64,000 nt of DNA from Pseudomonadota bacterium (GTDB lineage Bacteria > Pseudomonadota > Gammaproteobacteria > Burkholderiales > Burkholderiaceae_C): the NCBI GenBank assembly GCA_963204815.1, contig CAUJHQ010000159.1, positions 16,397 to 80,396 of the forward strand, in the 5' to 3' direction. Shown one piece after another: positions 1 to 8,728 of the stretch. How positions within the stretch are numbered: position 1 is the first letter of the stretch; the number at the start of each line of letters is the position of its first letter. A model generated the notes under the pieces. The model was not told the DNA's origin, did no database searches, and was given only the letters and a program-made list of their open reading frames with translations. A program made the position numbers and the translations under genes.

Positions 1-1
1 C

Positions 2-1363
2 ATGTACCCGGGCCTGCTGCACGGCGCCTACGAGACCGTGAAGGCGCACGGCAGCGCCTTCCTGCGCGACACCTACCTGCCGAAGATCGCCAGCGGCGAA
101 TGGCTGGCCGCGATGGCGCTCACCGAGCCGCAGGCCGGCAGCGACCTGGGCCTCGTGCGCACGAAGGCCGAGCCGCGCGCCGACGGCACGCTGGCCGTCA
201 GCGGCGGCAAGATCTTCATCTCCGGCGCCGACCACGACATGAGCGCCAACATCGTGCACCTGGTGCTGTGCCGCCTGCCCGATGCACCGCCCGGCACCAA
301 GGGCCTGTCGCTCGCGCTGGTGCCCAAGTTCCTGCCCGACGGCACGCGCAACGCCATTCATGTCGACGGCCTCGAGCACAAGATGGGCATCCACGGCAGC
401 GCGACCTGCGTGCTGCACTATGAGGCCGCCACCGGCTGGCTGGTCGGCGAGCCGAACCGCGGCCTCGCGGCGATGTTCCTGATGATGAACGCGGCGCGCC
501 TGCACGTGGCGCTGCAGGGCCTGGGCCACCTGGAGATGGCGGCGCAGAACGCGCGCCGCCAGGCGCACGAACGGCTGCAGCTGCGCGCCGCCGTGCGCCC
601 GGCCGGCGCCGCGCCGGCCGCCGCCGACCCCATCGCCTGGCACCCGGCCATGCGCCGCACGCTCGGCAATCTGCAGGCGATGGCCGAAGGCCTGCGCGTG
701 GTCGCCTACCGCGCCGCGCTGCGGCTCGACGAGGCCGAGCACGACGAGGACCCGGCGCGCCGCGAAGCCGCGAGCGCCGAAGCCGCGCTGCTGACGCCGG
801 TGCTGAAGGCCTTCGCCACCGAGCAGGGCTTCCGCGGCGCGAGCGACGCGCTGCAGGTCTGGGGCGGCTACGGCTACGTGCGCGAAGCCGGCATCGAGCA
901 GACCGTGCGCGACGCCCGCATCGCGATGGTCTACGAGGGCACCAACGAGATCCAGGCCATCGACCTGCTGCAGCGCAAGGTGCTGGGTTCGATGGCGCCG
1001 GCCTTCGACCGCCTGCTCGATGCGCTGGCCGCCGACGCCGACGGCAGCGACGCCGGCCGCGCGCTGGCGGCGCAGGTGCAGGCCGCACGCGAGGTGGTGG
1101 CCGCGGTGCGCGCGCGCAGCGCCGACCCCGAAGCCGCGCTGGCCGTGGCCGACGATTTCCTCGCCGGCTGCGCCCACCTGCTGCTGGCCTGGGCCTGGGG
1201 CGCGATCGAACGCGCCGCCACGCAGGCGCGCGAGCGCGACGCGGCCTGGATGGACGAGCGCATCCGCCTGGTCCGCCACGGCCGCGAATGGCTGCTGCCG
1301 CAGGCGACGGTGCACTGGGCGCGCGTGCGCGCCGGGGCGGCGCTGGGGGCGGTGGCGGCCTGA
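2..1363 (+). CDS. Acyl-CoA dehydrogenase, 5'-truncated by the window edge
   Basis: FAD-dependent alpha,beta-dehydrogenation of an acyl-CoA thioester in beta-oxidation or a related acyl-CoA pathway, in the cytoplasm. The visible 453 residues include the FAD/substrate-loop motif ALTEPQAGSD near residue 40 and the C-terminal block QVWGGYGYVRE. The sequence YEGTNEIQ follows, whose Glu is the usual catalytic base position of the family. The reading frame is open to the first base, so the ATG at base 2 is probably internal and the N-terminal helical domain lies outside the window. The extra helical C-terminus after YEGTNEIQ resembles the longer ACADs that act on long or unusual acyl groups. The substrate cannot be told from sequence. 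Confidence 0.9.
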   Translation: MYPGLLHGAYETVKAHGSAFLRDTYLPKIASGEWLAAMALTEPQAGSDLGLVRTKAEPRADGTLAVSGGKIFISGADHDMSANIVHLVLCRLPDAPPGTKGLSLALVPKFLPDGTRNAIHVDGLEHKMGIHGSATCVLHYEAATGWLVGEPNRGLAAMFLMMNAARLHVALQGLGHLEMAAQNARRQAHERLQLRAAVRPAGAAPAAADPIAWHPAMRRTLGNLQAMAEGLRVVAYRAALRLDEAEHDEDPARREAASAEAALLTPVLKAFATEQGFRGASDALQVWGGYGYVREAGIEQTVRDARIAMVYEGTNEIQAIDLLQRKVLGSMAPAFDRLLDALAADADGSDAGRALAAQVQAAREVVAAVRARSADPEAALAVADDFLAGCAHLLLAWAWGAIERAATQARERDAAWMDERIRLVRHGREWLLPQATVHWARVRAGAALGAVAA

Positions 1364-1490
1364 CCGCTGCGCGCTCTGCGGTGACCTGAACGGGTGCCGC
1401 CGGCGTGTATCTGGCGGGTGTCGGGCCGCTCTGTCGGCTGGTGGGCGCAGCCGCGTGGCGCTGCTGTCCGCCTTCCCCAAAGGACACCCC

Positions 1491-2468
1491 ATGACTGCGA
1501 GACCCATTGCCGGCCGGGCACTTTCCACGCTGCTGGTCAGCGCCCTGCTGGCCGCCTGCGGCGGTGGCGACGAGGGCGGCTCGCCTGCCGCGACCCAAGC
1601 GGCAGACGGCCCGCGCGCCCACGTGCTGAAGGGCGGCGACTGCACTGGCTCCTGCACCGGCGGCGGTGGCACCCCGGTGCCGGGTGCGACGAACCCGCTG
1701 CCGACCTCGGCGCCGGCACCCGACATCGTCTACCGCGAGTCCTTCGGCCCCGGGCCGCAGGGCCTGCGCCCGAAGGGCGGCAAGGGCGACATGCGCTCCA
1801 CCTTCATCGGCACCACCCTCGGCGGCTTCTGGACCGAATGGCCGGGCAACAAGAACAACGCCTGGATCACGGGTTCCGGCGAGGCGACGTGGAAGTTCAC
1901 CGCCGGCTCGAACGGCGGCCCGAACTTCAACACCAACGAACTGCCGTCTCCGCTGGAAGTGGACCAGGGCTTCGGGGTGGTGGCCGGCCAGGTGTTCTCC
2001 GACGTCTCCGATGGCACTTCGGGCGGCCTGCCGACGGCCCTGCTGCCGGTGACCTGGCCGACGACCGCGTGGTCGGTGTCGATCGACAGCATGCTGTGGG
2101 TGAACACCGCCAGCAGCTACGTCGCCCTGGGGCTGACGGACAGCAGCGCCACGCTGAGCAACCTGCTGACCGCCTCGACGGTGACGGTGCTCATCCGCCG
2201 CACGCCCCTGGCCTCCACGCTCGACTGGGAGCTGTGGAAGTCGGGCACGCCGCGCGTGCTGCTGGCCAGCGGCATGGTGGACGAGTTCGGCCTCAACGAG
2301 CTGCGACTGAGCTACGACCCGGTGGCCAAGCAGCTGGCGGTGCAGGTGAACGGCACGCCGGGCGGCACGTTCGCGGTCGACATCGGCCGGCCCCGCTACG
2401 CCGCCTTCGAAGGCATCGGCATGGTCGACAACTTCGTCGTCCGCAAGCTGCCCGGCGGCGCGCTGTAG
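1491..2468 (+). CDS. Hypothetical lipoprotein
   Basis: A 325-residue protein with a lipoprotein signal: a short positive N-terminus, a hydrophobic stretch and a lipobox ending LLAACGGG, giving the lipidated Cys at about residue 21. A low-complexity Gly/Cys linker (CTGSCTGGGGT) follows. The remainder is a Ser/Thr/Asn-rich, beta-looking domain with repeated Trp and Gly, like a lectin or concanavalin-type jelly roll, but I cannot assign a family. The ATG at 1491 is preceded by AAAGGA (1479-1484), a good ribosome site, which decides this start over earlier in-frame options. It stands alone between the acyl-CoA dehydrogenase and a convergent GGDEF-EAL gene. Role: envelope or surface protein, otherwise unknown. 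Confidence 0.7.
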   Translation: MTARPIAGRALSTLLVSALLAACGGGDEGGSPAATQAADGPRAHVLKGGDCTGSCTGGGGTPVPGATNPLPTSAPAPDIVYRESFGPGPQGLRPKGGKGDMRSTFIGTTLGGFWTEWPGNKNNAWITGSGEATWKFTAGSNGGPNFNTNELPSPLEVDQGFGVVAGQVFSDVSDGTSGGLPTALLPVTWPTTAWSVSIDSMLWVNTASSYVALGLTDSSATLSNLLTASTVTVLIRRTPLASTLDWELWKSGTPRVLLASGMVDEFGLNELRLSYDPVAKQLAVQVNGTPGGTFAVDIGRPRYAAFEGIGMVDNFVVRKLPGGAL

Positions 2469-2508
2469 CGCCACCAACGGCTGCCGCCGGGCGCCTCCGG
2501 CGCCGCGC

Positions 2509-4242
2509 TCAGAGCGCGGCCGCCAGCTCCGCTTCGGGCCGCGCGTGCGCCGCGATGTCGCCGGCGGCCATCGGCCGACCGAGCAGGTAGCCCTGGCCGC
2601 AGTCGCAGCCCAGCGCGTGCAGGTGGTCGCGCTGCGCGACGGTCTCGACGCCTTCGGCGATGACGCGGCACTGCAGCGCATGGGCCATGCCGATGATCGC
2701 GCGCACGATGGCGTCGGCGCGCGGGTCGACGCCGAGGTCGCTCACCAGCGAACGGTCGACCTTCAGGATGTCCAGCGGCAGCCGCGACAGCTGCGAGAGG
2801 TTGGAGAAGCCGATGCCGAAGTCGTCCAGCGCGATCATCACCCCGGCGGCGCGCAGGCGCCGCAGGCGTGACGCGGTGGCGGCGAAGTCGGTCATCGCCA
2901 TCGACTCGGTGATCTCGATCGACAGCAGCTCGGCCGGGATGCGCGCATCGTCGATGGCGCTCAGCACGTCGGCGCAGAAGTTCGGATCGGTGAACTGCGT
3001 CGGCGACACGTTGACCGCGACGTTCATCGCGACGCCGCGGTCCAGCCACTGCCGGCACTGCGCCACCGCCATCGTCAGCACCTGGCGCCCGAGCAGGCTC
3101 ATCAGGCCGTTGCGCTCGGCGACGTCGATGAACTCCGCCGGCGCCAGCAGTCCGCGCTGCTGGTGCGCCCAGCGCACCAGCGCCTCGACGCCGCTGAGCC
3201 GGCCGTCGGCGAGCTGGAACTTGGGCTGGAAGTGCAGCAGCAGCTGGCCCTCGGACAGCGCCACGCGAAGCTCGGCCTCGATGCGGGTGGCGTCCAGCAT
3301 CGCCTGCCGCGCCTGCTGGTCGAAGAACTGGTAGCGGCCCTTGCCCGCCTGCTTGGAGCCGTACATCGCCAGGTCGGCGAAGGCGAGGATCTCCTTCGGG
3401 TCCGTGGTGTCGTCCGGGGCGATCGCGATGCCCACGCTGGCGCTCACCCGAACGTCCTGGCCGTGGATGTAGAACGGGGCCGCCAGCGAACCGACGATGC
3501 GCTCGCCGATGCGCGCCAGCTGGTCGCGGTCGGTGGCGCCGGGCAGGATGGCGACGAACTCGTCGCCCGCGAAGCGCGCGAACACCACGTCCTTGGGCAG
3601 GCGGTCGCAGGGCACGCCGAAGGCGTCCAGGCAGGTGTCGATGGACTGCAGGTCGCGGCCCAGGCCCTGGCGCAGCAGGCGGTCGGCGGCCTGCGCCAGC
3701 AGCGCGTCGCCGCCGGCGTGGCCCAGCGTGTCGTTGATGCGCTTGAAGCCGTCGAGGTCGATGAACACGATCGCCGCCCGGAAGCCGGCGCGGTTCTGCG
3801 GCGCGAGCGCGTAGTTCAGCAGGCGGTCGATCACGCTGCGGTTCGGCAGGCCGGTGATCGCGTCGGTGTAGGCCAGCAGATTGATGCGCAGCACGTTGTC
3901 GTTGAGCCGCGAGCGCATCTTGCGGAAGCTGTTGGCGAGACCGCCGATCTCGCACGCGCAGTCGACGTCGACCGGTGCCTCGAAGTCGCCCTCGGCGATG
4001 GCGTCGGTGCTGCGGCGTAGCGCATCCACCAGGCCCGTGAGCCGCTGCGCCATCCAGTAGATCGCGGCCCCCACGGCGGCGGCGGCCACGGCCATCACCC
4101 CCCAGGTGCGGCCATGCGCCAGCGCGCCCGCGCCGAGCGCGGCGGCGGCGCCCCCGCTGGCCACCGCGCCGAGCAGGCCGCCGGCGAGGGCGAAACGCCA
4201 GCGGATGCTGTTCAGCCCCTGGCCAGGATCGAAGATGCTCAT
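2509..4242 (-). CDS. Membrane GGDEF-EAL c-di-GMP signalling protein
   Basis: A 577-residue bifunctional-type cyclic di-GMP protein at the inner membrane. Two hydrophobic helices (about 15-40 and 45-65) are followed by a HAMP-like linker (about 65-115), a GGDEF domain (about 125-308) and an EAL domain (about 318-565). The cyclase signature reads AGDEF at 225-229, a tolerated variant, but there is no RxxD inhibitory site five residues before it. The loop just ahead of AGDEF is unusually long and Cys-containing. The EAL half looks complete: EAL at 353-355, NVSPTQF, EITES, DDFGIGFSNL, KVDRSLV and AEGVET are all visible, so phosphodiesterase activity is likely. Whether it makes or breaks c-di-GMP cannot be decided. 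It is convergent with the lipoprotein gene. Confidence 0.92.
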   Translation of the reverse strand: MSIFDPGQGLNSIRWRFALAGGLLGAVASGGAAAALGAGALAHGRTWGVMAVAAAAVGAAIYWMAQRLTGLVDALRRSTDAIAEGDFEAPVDVDCACEIGGLANSFRKMRSRLNDNVLRINLLAYTDAITGLPNRSVIDRLLNYALAPQNRAGFRAAIVFIDLDGFKRINDTLGHAGGDALLAQAADRLLRQGLGRDLQSIDTCLDAFGVPCDRLPKDVVFARFAGDEFVAILPGATDRDQLARIGERIVGSLAAPFYIHGQDVRVSASVGIAIAPDDTTDPKEILAFADLAMYGSKQAGKGRYQFFDQQARQAMLDATRIEAELRVALSEGQLLLHFQPKFQLADGRLSGVEALVRWAHQQRGLLAPAEFIDVAERNGLMSLLGRQVLTMAVAQCRQWLDRGVAMNVAVNVSPTQFTDPNFCADVLSAIDDARIPAELLSIEITESMAMTDFAATASRLRRLRAAGVMIALDDFGIGFSNLSQLSRLPLDILKVDRSLVSDLGVDPRADAIVRAIIGMAHALQCRVIAEGVETVAQRDHLHALGCDCGQGYLLGRPMAAGDIAAHARPEAELAAAL

Positions 4243-4582
4243 GTCGTGCCGAGGGCTTTCGCGCGCAGACCGGGTCGAAGGACAGCCGCGGGCCGGCGCC
4301 CGCTACAACGTGTCACCCTCCGCATCGGCACGCGGCCGCCGAACTTGAGCGCCGCGGCGCGACCGGCCGCGATTCGTGCCAACTCCGTTGCACTGCGCCG
4401 GGGCCCGTCGTCAGGCCACACCCGACATCGCCGCGGCGGCCGCGGCTTAAGGATTCCTGAGCAAGGCTCGCGCGGGCCGCCCGCCTTGATCGCCCTCAAG
4501 CGGCAGGTTCCAGCGGCTGCCCAGAATCGACGCGAAGCGGTGTTCAAGCCCTGCGGGCGCGACCCCTGCTGCCATCCTGCCG
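4243..4582. other. 340-bp divergent intergenic region
   Basis: No convincing gene is present between the GGDEF-EAL gene (minus) and the reductase operon (plus). The region holds the regulatory DNA for both. The only clear element I find is an FNR-like box with a suitably spaced -10 hexamer at 4486-4527, listed separately. The rest is GC-rich without an obvious hairpin terminator or second operator. Confidence 0.6.
4486..4527 (+). promoter_or_regulatory. FNR/Anr-like box and class II promoter of the cytochrome operon
   Basis: TTGAT-CGCC-CTCAA at 4486-4499 matches the FNR consensus TTGAT-N4-ATCAA in 9 of 10 fixed positions. Its centre is 4492.5. CAGAAT at 4522-4527 matches the -10 consensus in 4 of 6 positions and would place a transcription start near 4533-4534. 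That puts the box at about -41.5, the standard position for FNR-activated class II promoters. The reductase ATG is about 50 bp downstream. The sequence match is seen; oxygen control is inferred. Confidence 0.5.
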
Positions 4583-5827
4583 ATGACCGCCATTGAACTG
4601 CTGGGACTGATCGTTGCCGCGCTGCTGCTGCAGTTGACGGCCGGCATCGGCGTGGCGCTGCTGCGCCGGCGGGCCGCCGCGGCCACGGCGCCCGCGCTCC
4701 CCGGGCCCGGCGCAGCGGCGCCGTCGAAGAGCGCATGGGCCGGGTGGCGCGAGTTCCGCGTCGTGCAGCGCGCCTACGAGGACGCGGCGCAGACGCAGTG
4801 CTCGTTCTACCTGCAGCCCGTCGATGGCCAGCCGCTGCCGGCCTTCAAGCCCGGCCAGTTCCTGACCTTCACGCTGGACGTCGACCCGCCCGCGTCGCAC
4901 GCCGCGGCCGAGCCGCGCACCATCACGCGCTGCTACTCCTTGTCCGACCGACCCGATCCGGCGGGCTACCGCGTGACGATCAAGCGCGTGCCCGCGCCGG
5001 CGGACCGCCCCGGGTTCGAGCCGGGCCTGTCGTCGAACCATTTCCACGACCGCGTGCAGGTCGGAGACCTGCTGCGCGTGAAGGCCCCGGCCGGCCACTT
5101 CTTCATCGATCCCGACCCGAACGTGCCCGTGGTGCTGGTCGGCGGCGGCATCGGCATCACGCCGATGATGAGCATGCTGCGCTGGTGCCTGGCCGAACAG
5201 CCGCAGCGCACGGTGCACCTCTACTACGGGCTGCGCAACAGCCGCGAGCATGCGTTCAAGGCGGTGCTCGAAGGCATCGCCGCAGCACACCCGGCACTGC
5301 GCCTGAACGTCGTCTACAGCCGGCCCGGCGAGGGCGACGTCGAGGGCCGCGACTACCAGCACCGCGGCCACGTCGATGTCGACCTGCTGCGGCGCACGCT
5401 GCCGCATGGGCGCCACCAGTTCTACGTCTGCGGTCCGCCGGCGATGATGGAGACGCTGGTGCCCGCGCTCGCCGCCTGGGGCGTGCCGCGGCCGGACATC
5501 CACTACGAGGCCTTCGGCCCCGCCTCCGTCAAGCTGCCCGGGGCGCCCGAGGCCGCCGCGCCGACGGCCGCGGAAGTCGAGGTCCGGTTCCAGCGCGCCG
5601 GCCGGACGCTGGTCTGGGACGGGCGGGACGCTTCGCTGCTCGACTTCGCCGAGCGCCATGGCATCGCGGTCGAGTCCGGCTGCCGGTCGGGCGGCTGCGG
5701 AAGCTGCGAGACGCGCCTGGTGGAAGGCGCGGTGCAGTACGAGCACGCGCCGGACCACGAGGTGGCGCCGGGCCATTGCCTGCTTTGCGTGGGCCGGCCG
5801 TCGTCGGCCGTGGTGCTGGAGGCCTGA
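4583..5827 (+). CDS. Membrane-anchored FAD/NAD(P)H oxidoreductase with C-terminal 2Fe-2S domain
   Basis: A 414-residue electron-transfer flavoprotein. Order: one N-terminal transmembrane helix (about 5-27), a ferredoxin-reductase FAD domain with RCYSLS at 116-121, and an NAD(P)-binding domain with GGGIGITP at 187-194 and CGPPAMM. A plant-type 2Fe-2S ferredoxin domain follows, with Cys 367, 372 and 375 (CRSGGCGSC) and Cys 402 before VGRP. The family takes two electrons from NAD(P)H and passes them singly through the 2Fe-2S cluster. The anchor and the neighbouring di-heme b gene suggest delivery into the membrane rather than to a soluble oxygenase. The stop overlaps the next ATG (TGATG), so the two are translationally coupled. 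It could serve a monooxygenase instead, but none is nearby. Confidence 0.88.
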   Translation: MTAIELLGLIVAALLLQLTAGIGVALLRRRAAAATAPALPGPGAAAPSKSAWAGWREFRVVQRAYEDAAQTQCSFYLQPVDGQPLPAFKPGQFLTFTLDVDPPASHAAAEPRTITRCYSLSDRPDPAGYRVTIKRVPAPADRPGFEPGLSSNHFHDRVQVGDLLRVKAPAGHFFIDPDPNVPVVLVGGGIGITPMMSMLRWCLAEQPQRTVHLYYGLRNSREHAFKAVLEGIAAAHPALRLNVVYSRPGEGDVEGRDYQHRGHVDVDLLRRTLPHGRHQFYVCGPPAMMETLVPALAAWGVPRPDIHYEAFGPASVKLPGAPEAAAPTAAEVEVRFQRAGRTLVWDGRDASLLDFAERHGIAVESGCRSGGCGSCETRLVEGAVQYEHAPDHEVAPGHCLLCVGRPSSAVVLEA

Positions 5828-6411
5828 TGCCGCAGCGCCCGAAGCTCCTGACGCGCGAGGTGCTGCCCTTCCTGGGCAGCTTCGTCGCGCTGGCCCTGAT
5901 CGCGCTCGCCTTCGACGGCCTGCTGCACCTGTTCGACCTGCTGTGGGTCGGCCGCTGGCTGGGCATTCCCGGCACGCTGATGATCATCGGGTCCACCGCC
6001 TACTCGCTGCGCAAGCGCAAGCTCATCCGCAGCGGTCATCCGGCGAAGCTGCTGCGCTGGCACGAGTGGCTGGCCTGGCTCGGGTCGCTGCTGGTGCTGG
6101 TGCACGCGGGGGTCCACTTCAACGCCATCCTCGGCTGGCTGGCGGTGTGGGCGATGCTGATCAACGTGGGCAGCGGGCTGACCGGCAAGTTCCTGCTCGA
6201 CCGCGCGCGCCGGCGCATGGAAGAGGCGCGCCAGCGCATGCGCGACCGCGGCCTGAGCGAGGCCGAGCTCGAGGACCGCCTCTACTGGGACAGCCTGACC
6301 TTCGACGTGGTCAAGCAGTGGCGCGTGGTGCACTTCCCGATCACGCTCGCGTTCAGCGTGCTGGCGACGGCCCACATCGTGGCCATCTTCCTGTTCTGGG
6401 GCTGGAAGTGA
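5827..6411 (+). CDS. Four-helix di-heme b-type membrane protein (candidate)
   Basis: A 194-residue integral membrane protein with four predicted helices (about 13-38, 44-60, 78-110 and 163-190). A charged Arg/Glu-rich cytoplasmic-type loop (about 121-155) lies between helices three and four. Histidines 79 and 93 lie in one helix and 169 and 183 in another, each pair spaced H-x13-H. This is the geometry that binds two stacked hemes across the membrane in cytochrome b of bc1 and in ferric-reductase-like proteins. I infer two b hemes and a transmembrane wire between the cytoplasmic reductase upstream and the cytochrome c downstream. It overlaps the upstream gene by one base and the downstream GTG by four. 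I do not recognise a named family. Confidence 0.7.
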   Translation: MPQRPKLLTREVLPFLGSFVALALIALAFDGLLHLFDLLWVGRWLGIPGTLMIIGSTAYSLRKRKLIRSGHPAKLLRWHEWLAWLGSLLVLVHAGVHFNAILGWLAVWAMLINVGSGLTGKFLLDRARRRMEEARQRMRDRGLSEAELEDRLYWDSLTFDVVKQWRVVHFPITLAFSVLATAHIVAIFLFWGWK

Positions 6412-7145
6412 AGCAGCGACCCGTCCTGCTGATCGTCATCGCGCTCAACCTGCTCGTGCTGGTGGCGCTCGCCTTCGCCTACCCGCACCTGATGGTGAGC
6501 CCGGGGCCGCTGGTGAAGGGCCACGCCGAACTCACCACCGATTGCTTCGCCTGCCATGCCGCCCTGCGCGGCGCCTCTTCACTGCGCTGCACCGAGTGCC
6601 ACGTGACGGCCGACGTGGGGCTGAAGACCACCCAGGGCGTGCCCATTCCAAGCCGCTCCATCAAGGTGTCCTTCCACCAGGAACTCATCGAGCAGGACTG
6701 CATGGCCTGCCACAGCGACCACCAGGGGCCGAAGCTCACCAAGCGCAGCCGGAAGCCGTTCTCGCACGGGCTGCTGAAGGTTTCGGTGCGCGACACCTGC
6801 TCGTCGTGCCACGCGGCGCCCGAGGACACGCTGCACCGCGATCTGAAGGTCGAGTGCTCGAAGTGCCACGGCAGCGAGGCCTGGAAGCCGGCCACCTTCG
6901 ACCACGCCGAGTACTTCGTGCTCGACCGGGATCACGACGCCACCTGCGAGACCTGCCACAAGAACAACGACTTCAGCCGCTACACCTGCTACGGCTGCCA
7001 CGAGCACTCGGAAGCCAAGGTTCGGCGCGAGCACCTCGAGGAAGGTATCCGCGATTTCCAGGACTGCGTGGAGTGCCACCGGGACCCGCGCGCCGAACCG
7101 CGCAGGCCGGGCGGGCGCGAGCGCGGCGGCAAGTCGAAGGACTGA
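6408..7145 (+). CDS. Membrane-anchored octaheme cytochrome c (c3/c7-like)
   Basis: A 245-residue protein starting at GTG (overlap GTGA with the di-heme b gene). One N-terminal helix (about 5-26) acts as signal anchor, and the rest should be periplasmic. Eight CXXCH heme-attachment motifs are visible, at about residues 46, 61, 88, 121, 140, 170, 184 and 210. There are many extra His residues suitable as sixth ligands (for example after CMACH and CSSCH), typical of bis-His class III-like multiheme chains. The short spacing between hemes and the lack of another domain point to an electron conduit or donor rather than a classic enzyme such as nitrite reductase. The C-terminus is a charged Arg/Gly/Lys tail. 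The terminal electron acceptor is unknown. Confidence 0.85.
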   Translation: MKQRPVLLIVIALNLLVLVALAFAYPHLMVSPGPLVKGHAELTTDCFACHAALRGASSLRCTECHVTADVGLKTTQGVPIPSRSIKVSFHQELIEQDCMACHSDHQGPKLTKRSRKPFSHGLLKVSVRDTCSSCHAAPEDTLHRDLKVECSKCHGSEAWKPATFDHAEYFVLDRDHDATCETCHKNNDFSRYTCYGCHEHSEAKVRREHLEEGIRDFQDCVECHRDPRAEPRRPGGRERGGKSKD

Positions 7146-7166
7146 ACGGCCGGTCCGACGACGCCG

Positions 7167-7646
7167 TCAGGCGTCGCTCGGCGCCCGGCTCAGCTCGTTG
7201 TTCGCGGTGACCAGCGTGCGCAGCATGCGCATGAACTCGGCGCGTTCGCCTTCGGGCAGCGGCGCCAGCATGCGCAACTGCGCGCGCTGCATGGCCGGCA
7301 CCACCTGCGCGAGCAGCGCGTCGCCGGCCGGCGTCAGCGTCAGGCGGCGCACGCGGCGGTCGTCGGGGTCGGCGTTGCGCTGCACCAGCGCGCGCGCTTC
7401 CAGGCGGTCGATGACGCCGCCGATGGTGCTGGTGTCGAAGCCGATCGTGCGCGCCAGCGTGCGCTGGTCGACGTTCGGCGCGTCGGCGATGGCCTGCAGC
7501 GCCGCGTACTGCACCGGCGTCACGTTGAGGCCCTCGGCCTCCTGCAGGAAGATGGCCACCGCGATCTGCTGCAGGCGGCGGATGTGGTGGCCGGGCAGGT
7601 CGTCCAGGTCGACGGTGCGGCGGGCGCGGGCAGGGGGGGCGGCCAT
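7167..7646 (-). CDS. MarR-family transcriptional regulator
   Basis: A 159-residue winged-helix regulator of MarR type. The central region reads TPVQYAALQAIADAP, then the recognition helix area RTLARTIGFDTSTIGG and the wing DPDDRRVRRLTLT, all typical of the family. MarR proteins bind short palindromes as dimers and usually release DNA on binding phenolic or other aromatic ligands. The gene is divergent from the Bug-type binding protein at 7772, with about 125 bp between the starts, so it probably controls that gene as well as itself. It is convergent with the octaheme cytochrome gene and so is not part of that operon. Confidence 0.88.
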   Translation of the reverse strand: MAAPPARARRTVDLDDLPGHHIRRLQQIAVAIFLQEAEGLNVTPVQYAALQAIADAPNVDQRTLARTIGFDTSTIGGVIDRLEARALVQRNADPDDRRVRRLTLTPAGDALLAQVVPAMQRAQLRMLAPLPEGERAEFMRMLRTLVTANNELSRAPSDA

Positions 7647-7771
7647 CCTCGGGCAGGGGTCCAGCGGTGGGGGCGCGGGATGCTAACACCCGGGTCACGG
7701 GCCGCCGGCGAAGGTCTATGCTCCGCGGCGCGCCCGCGCCAGACGGGCGGTTCACAACCACCGGAGACACG

Positions 7772-8728
7772 ATGCGACTGACCTCCTTCCTGCTCGGCGC
7801 GCTGCTGGGCATCGCGAGCCTCGGCGCCCACGCGCAGGGCTTCCCCAACAAGCCCGTGCGCCTGGTCGTCACCTTTCCGCCCGGCGGCGCGCCCGACATC
7901 CTGGCGCGCCTGTTCAGCGACAAGGCGCAGCTCGGCCAGCCGGTCGTCGTCGAGAACAAGCCGGGCGCGGGCGGCAACCTCGGCGCCGACTTCGTCGCCA
8001 AGAGCCCGGCCGACGGCCACACGCTGGTGATGGGCACGGTGGGCACGCACGCCATCAACGGCGCGCTGTACGCGAAGCTGCCCTACGACATGGTGAAGGA
8101 CTTCGTGCCGCTGGGCCACGTGGCGTCGGCGCCGAACCTGCTGGTCGTCACGAACGACCTGCCGGTGAAGAACGTGGCCGAGCTCATCGCCTACATGAAG
8201 GCCAACCCGAACAAGCTGAGCTTCGGCTCGCCGGGCATCGGCACCTCGGTGCATGTGTCGGGCGAGCTGTTCAAGTCGCTCACCGGCACGACGATGACGC
8301 ACGTGCCGTACAAGGGCCGGCAGTTCGCCATCCCCGACCTCGTCGGCGGCCAGATCCAGCTGATGTTCGACAACATGCCCTCGGCGCTGCCGATGGCCCG
8401 GGAAGGCAAGATCCGCGCGCTGGCGCAGACCACCGCGAAGCGCTCGGCCGCCGCACCCGACGTGCCCACCGTCGCCGAGACCGTGCCCGGCTTCGAGGCG
8501 ACCACGTGGTTCGCGATGTTCGCGCCCGCCGGCACGCCGAAGGACGTGGTCGCCAAGCTAAACGCCGAGATGAAGCGCGTCTTCGCGCTGCCCGAGGTGG
8601 TGGACAAGATGAAGTCGCTCGGCCTCGAGGCCTGGATCTCGTCGCCCGAGGAACTGGCGCAGTTCCAGGCCGGCGAGATCACCAAGTGGGCCAAGGTGGT
8701 GAAGGACTCGGGGGCGAAGGCGGACTGA
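7772..8728 (+). CDS. Bug/TctC-family periplasmic solute-binding protein
   Basis: A 318-residue secreted binding protein of the tripartite tricarboxylate transporter (Bug) family. A signal peptide ending GAHAQG is followed by the family pattern FPNKPVRLVV, PPGGAPDILAR, VENKPGAGG and a C-terminal FAPAGTP segment. Such proteins bind carboxylates or amides in the periplasm and either feed a TctAB permease or act in sensing. No tctA or tctB gene is in the window, so this is an orphan, as is common in Burkholderiales. The ATG at 7772 follows a GGAGAC ribosome site and starts the signal peptide cleanly. It is probably controlled by the divergent MarR gene. Confidence 0.9.
   Translation: MRLTSFLLGALLGIASLGAHAQGFPNKPVRLVVTFPPGGAPDILARLFSDKAQLGQPVVVENKPGAGGNLGADFVAKSPADGHTLVMGTVGTHAINGALYAKLPYDMVKDFVPLGHVASAPNLLVVTNDLPVKNVAELIAYMKANPNKLSFGSPGIGTSVHVSGELFKSLTGTTMTHVPYKGRQFAIPDLVGGQIQLMFDNMPSALPMAREGKIRALAQTTAKRSAAAPDVPTVAETVPGFEATTWFAMFAPAGTPKDVVAKLNAEMKRVFALPEVVDKMKSLGLEAWISSPEELAQFQAGEITKWAKVVKDSGAKAD

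Noticed and set aside
216..2681. Long open frame on the minus strand across the acyl-CoA dehydrogenase and lipoprotein genes
   Set aside because: Translation is Arg/Pro/Ala-rich low complexity, a normal shadow of high-GC third-position bias, with no domain and no ribosome site.
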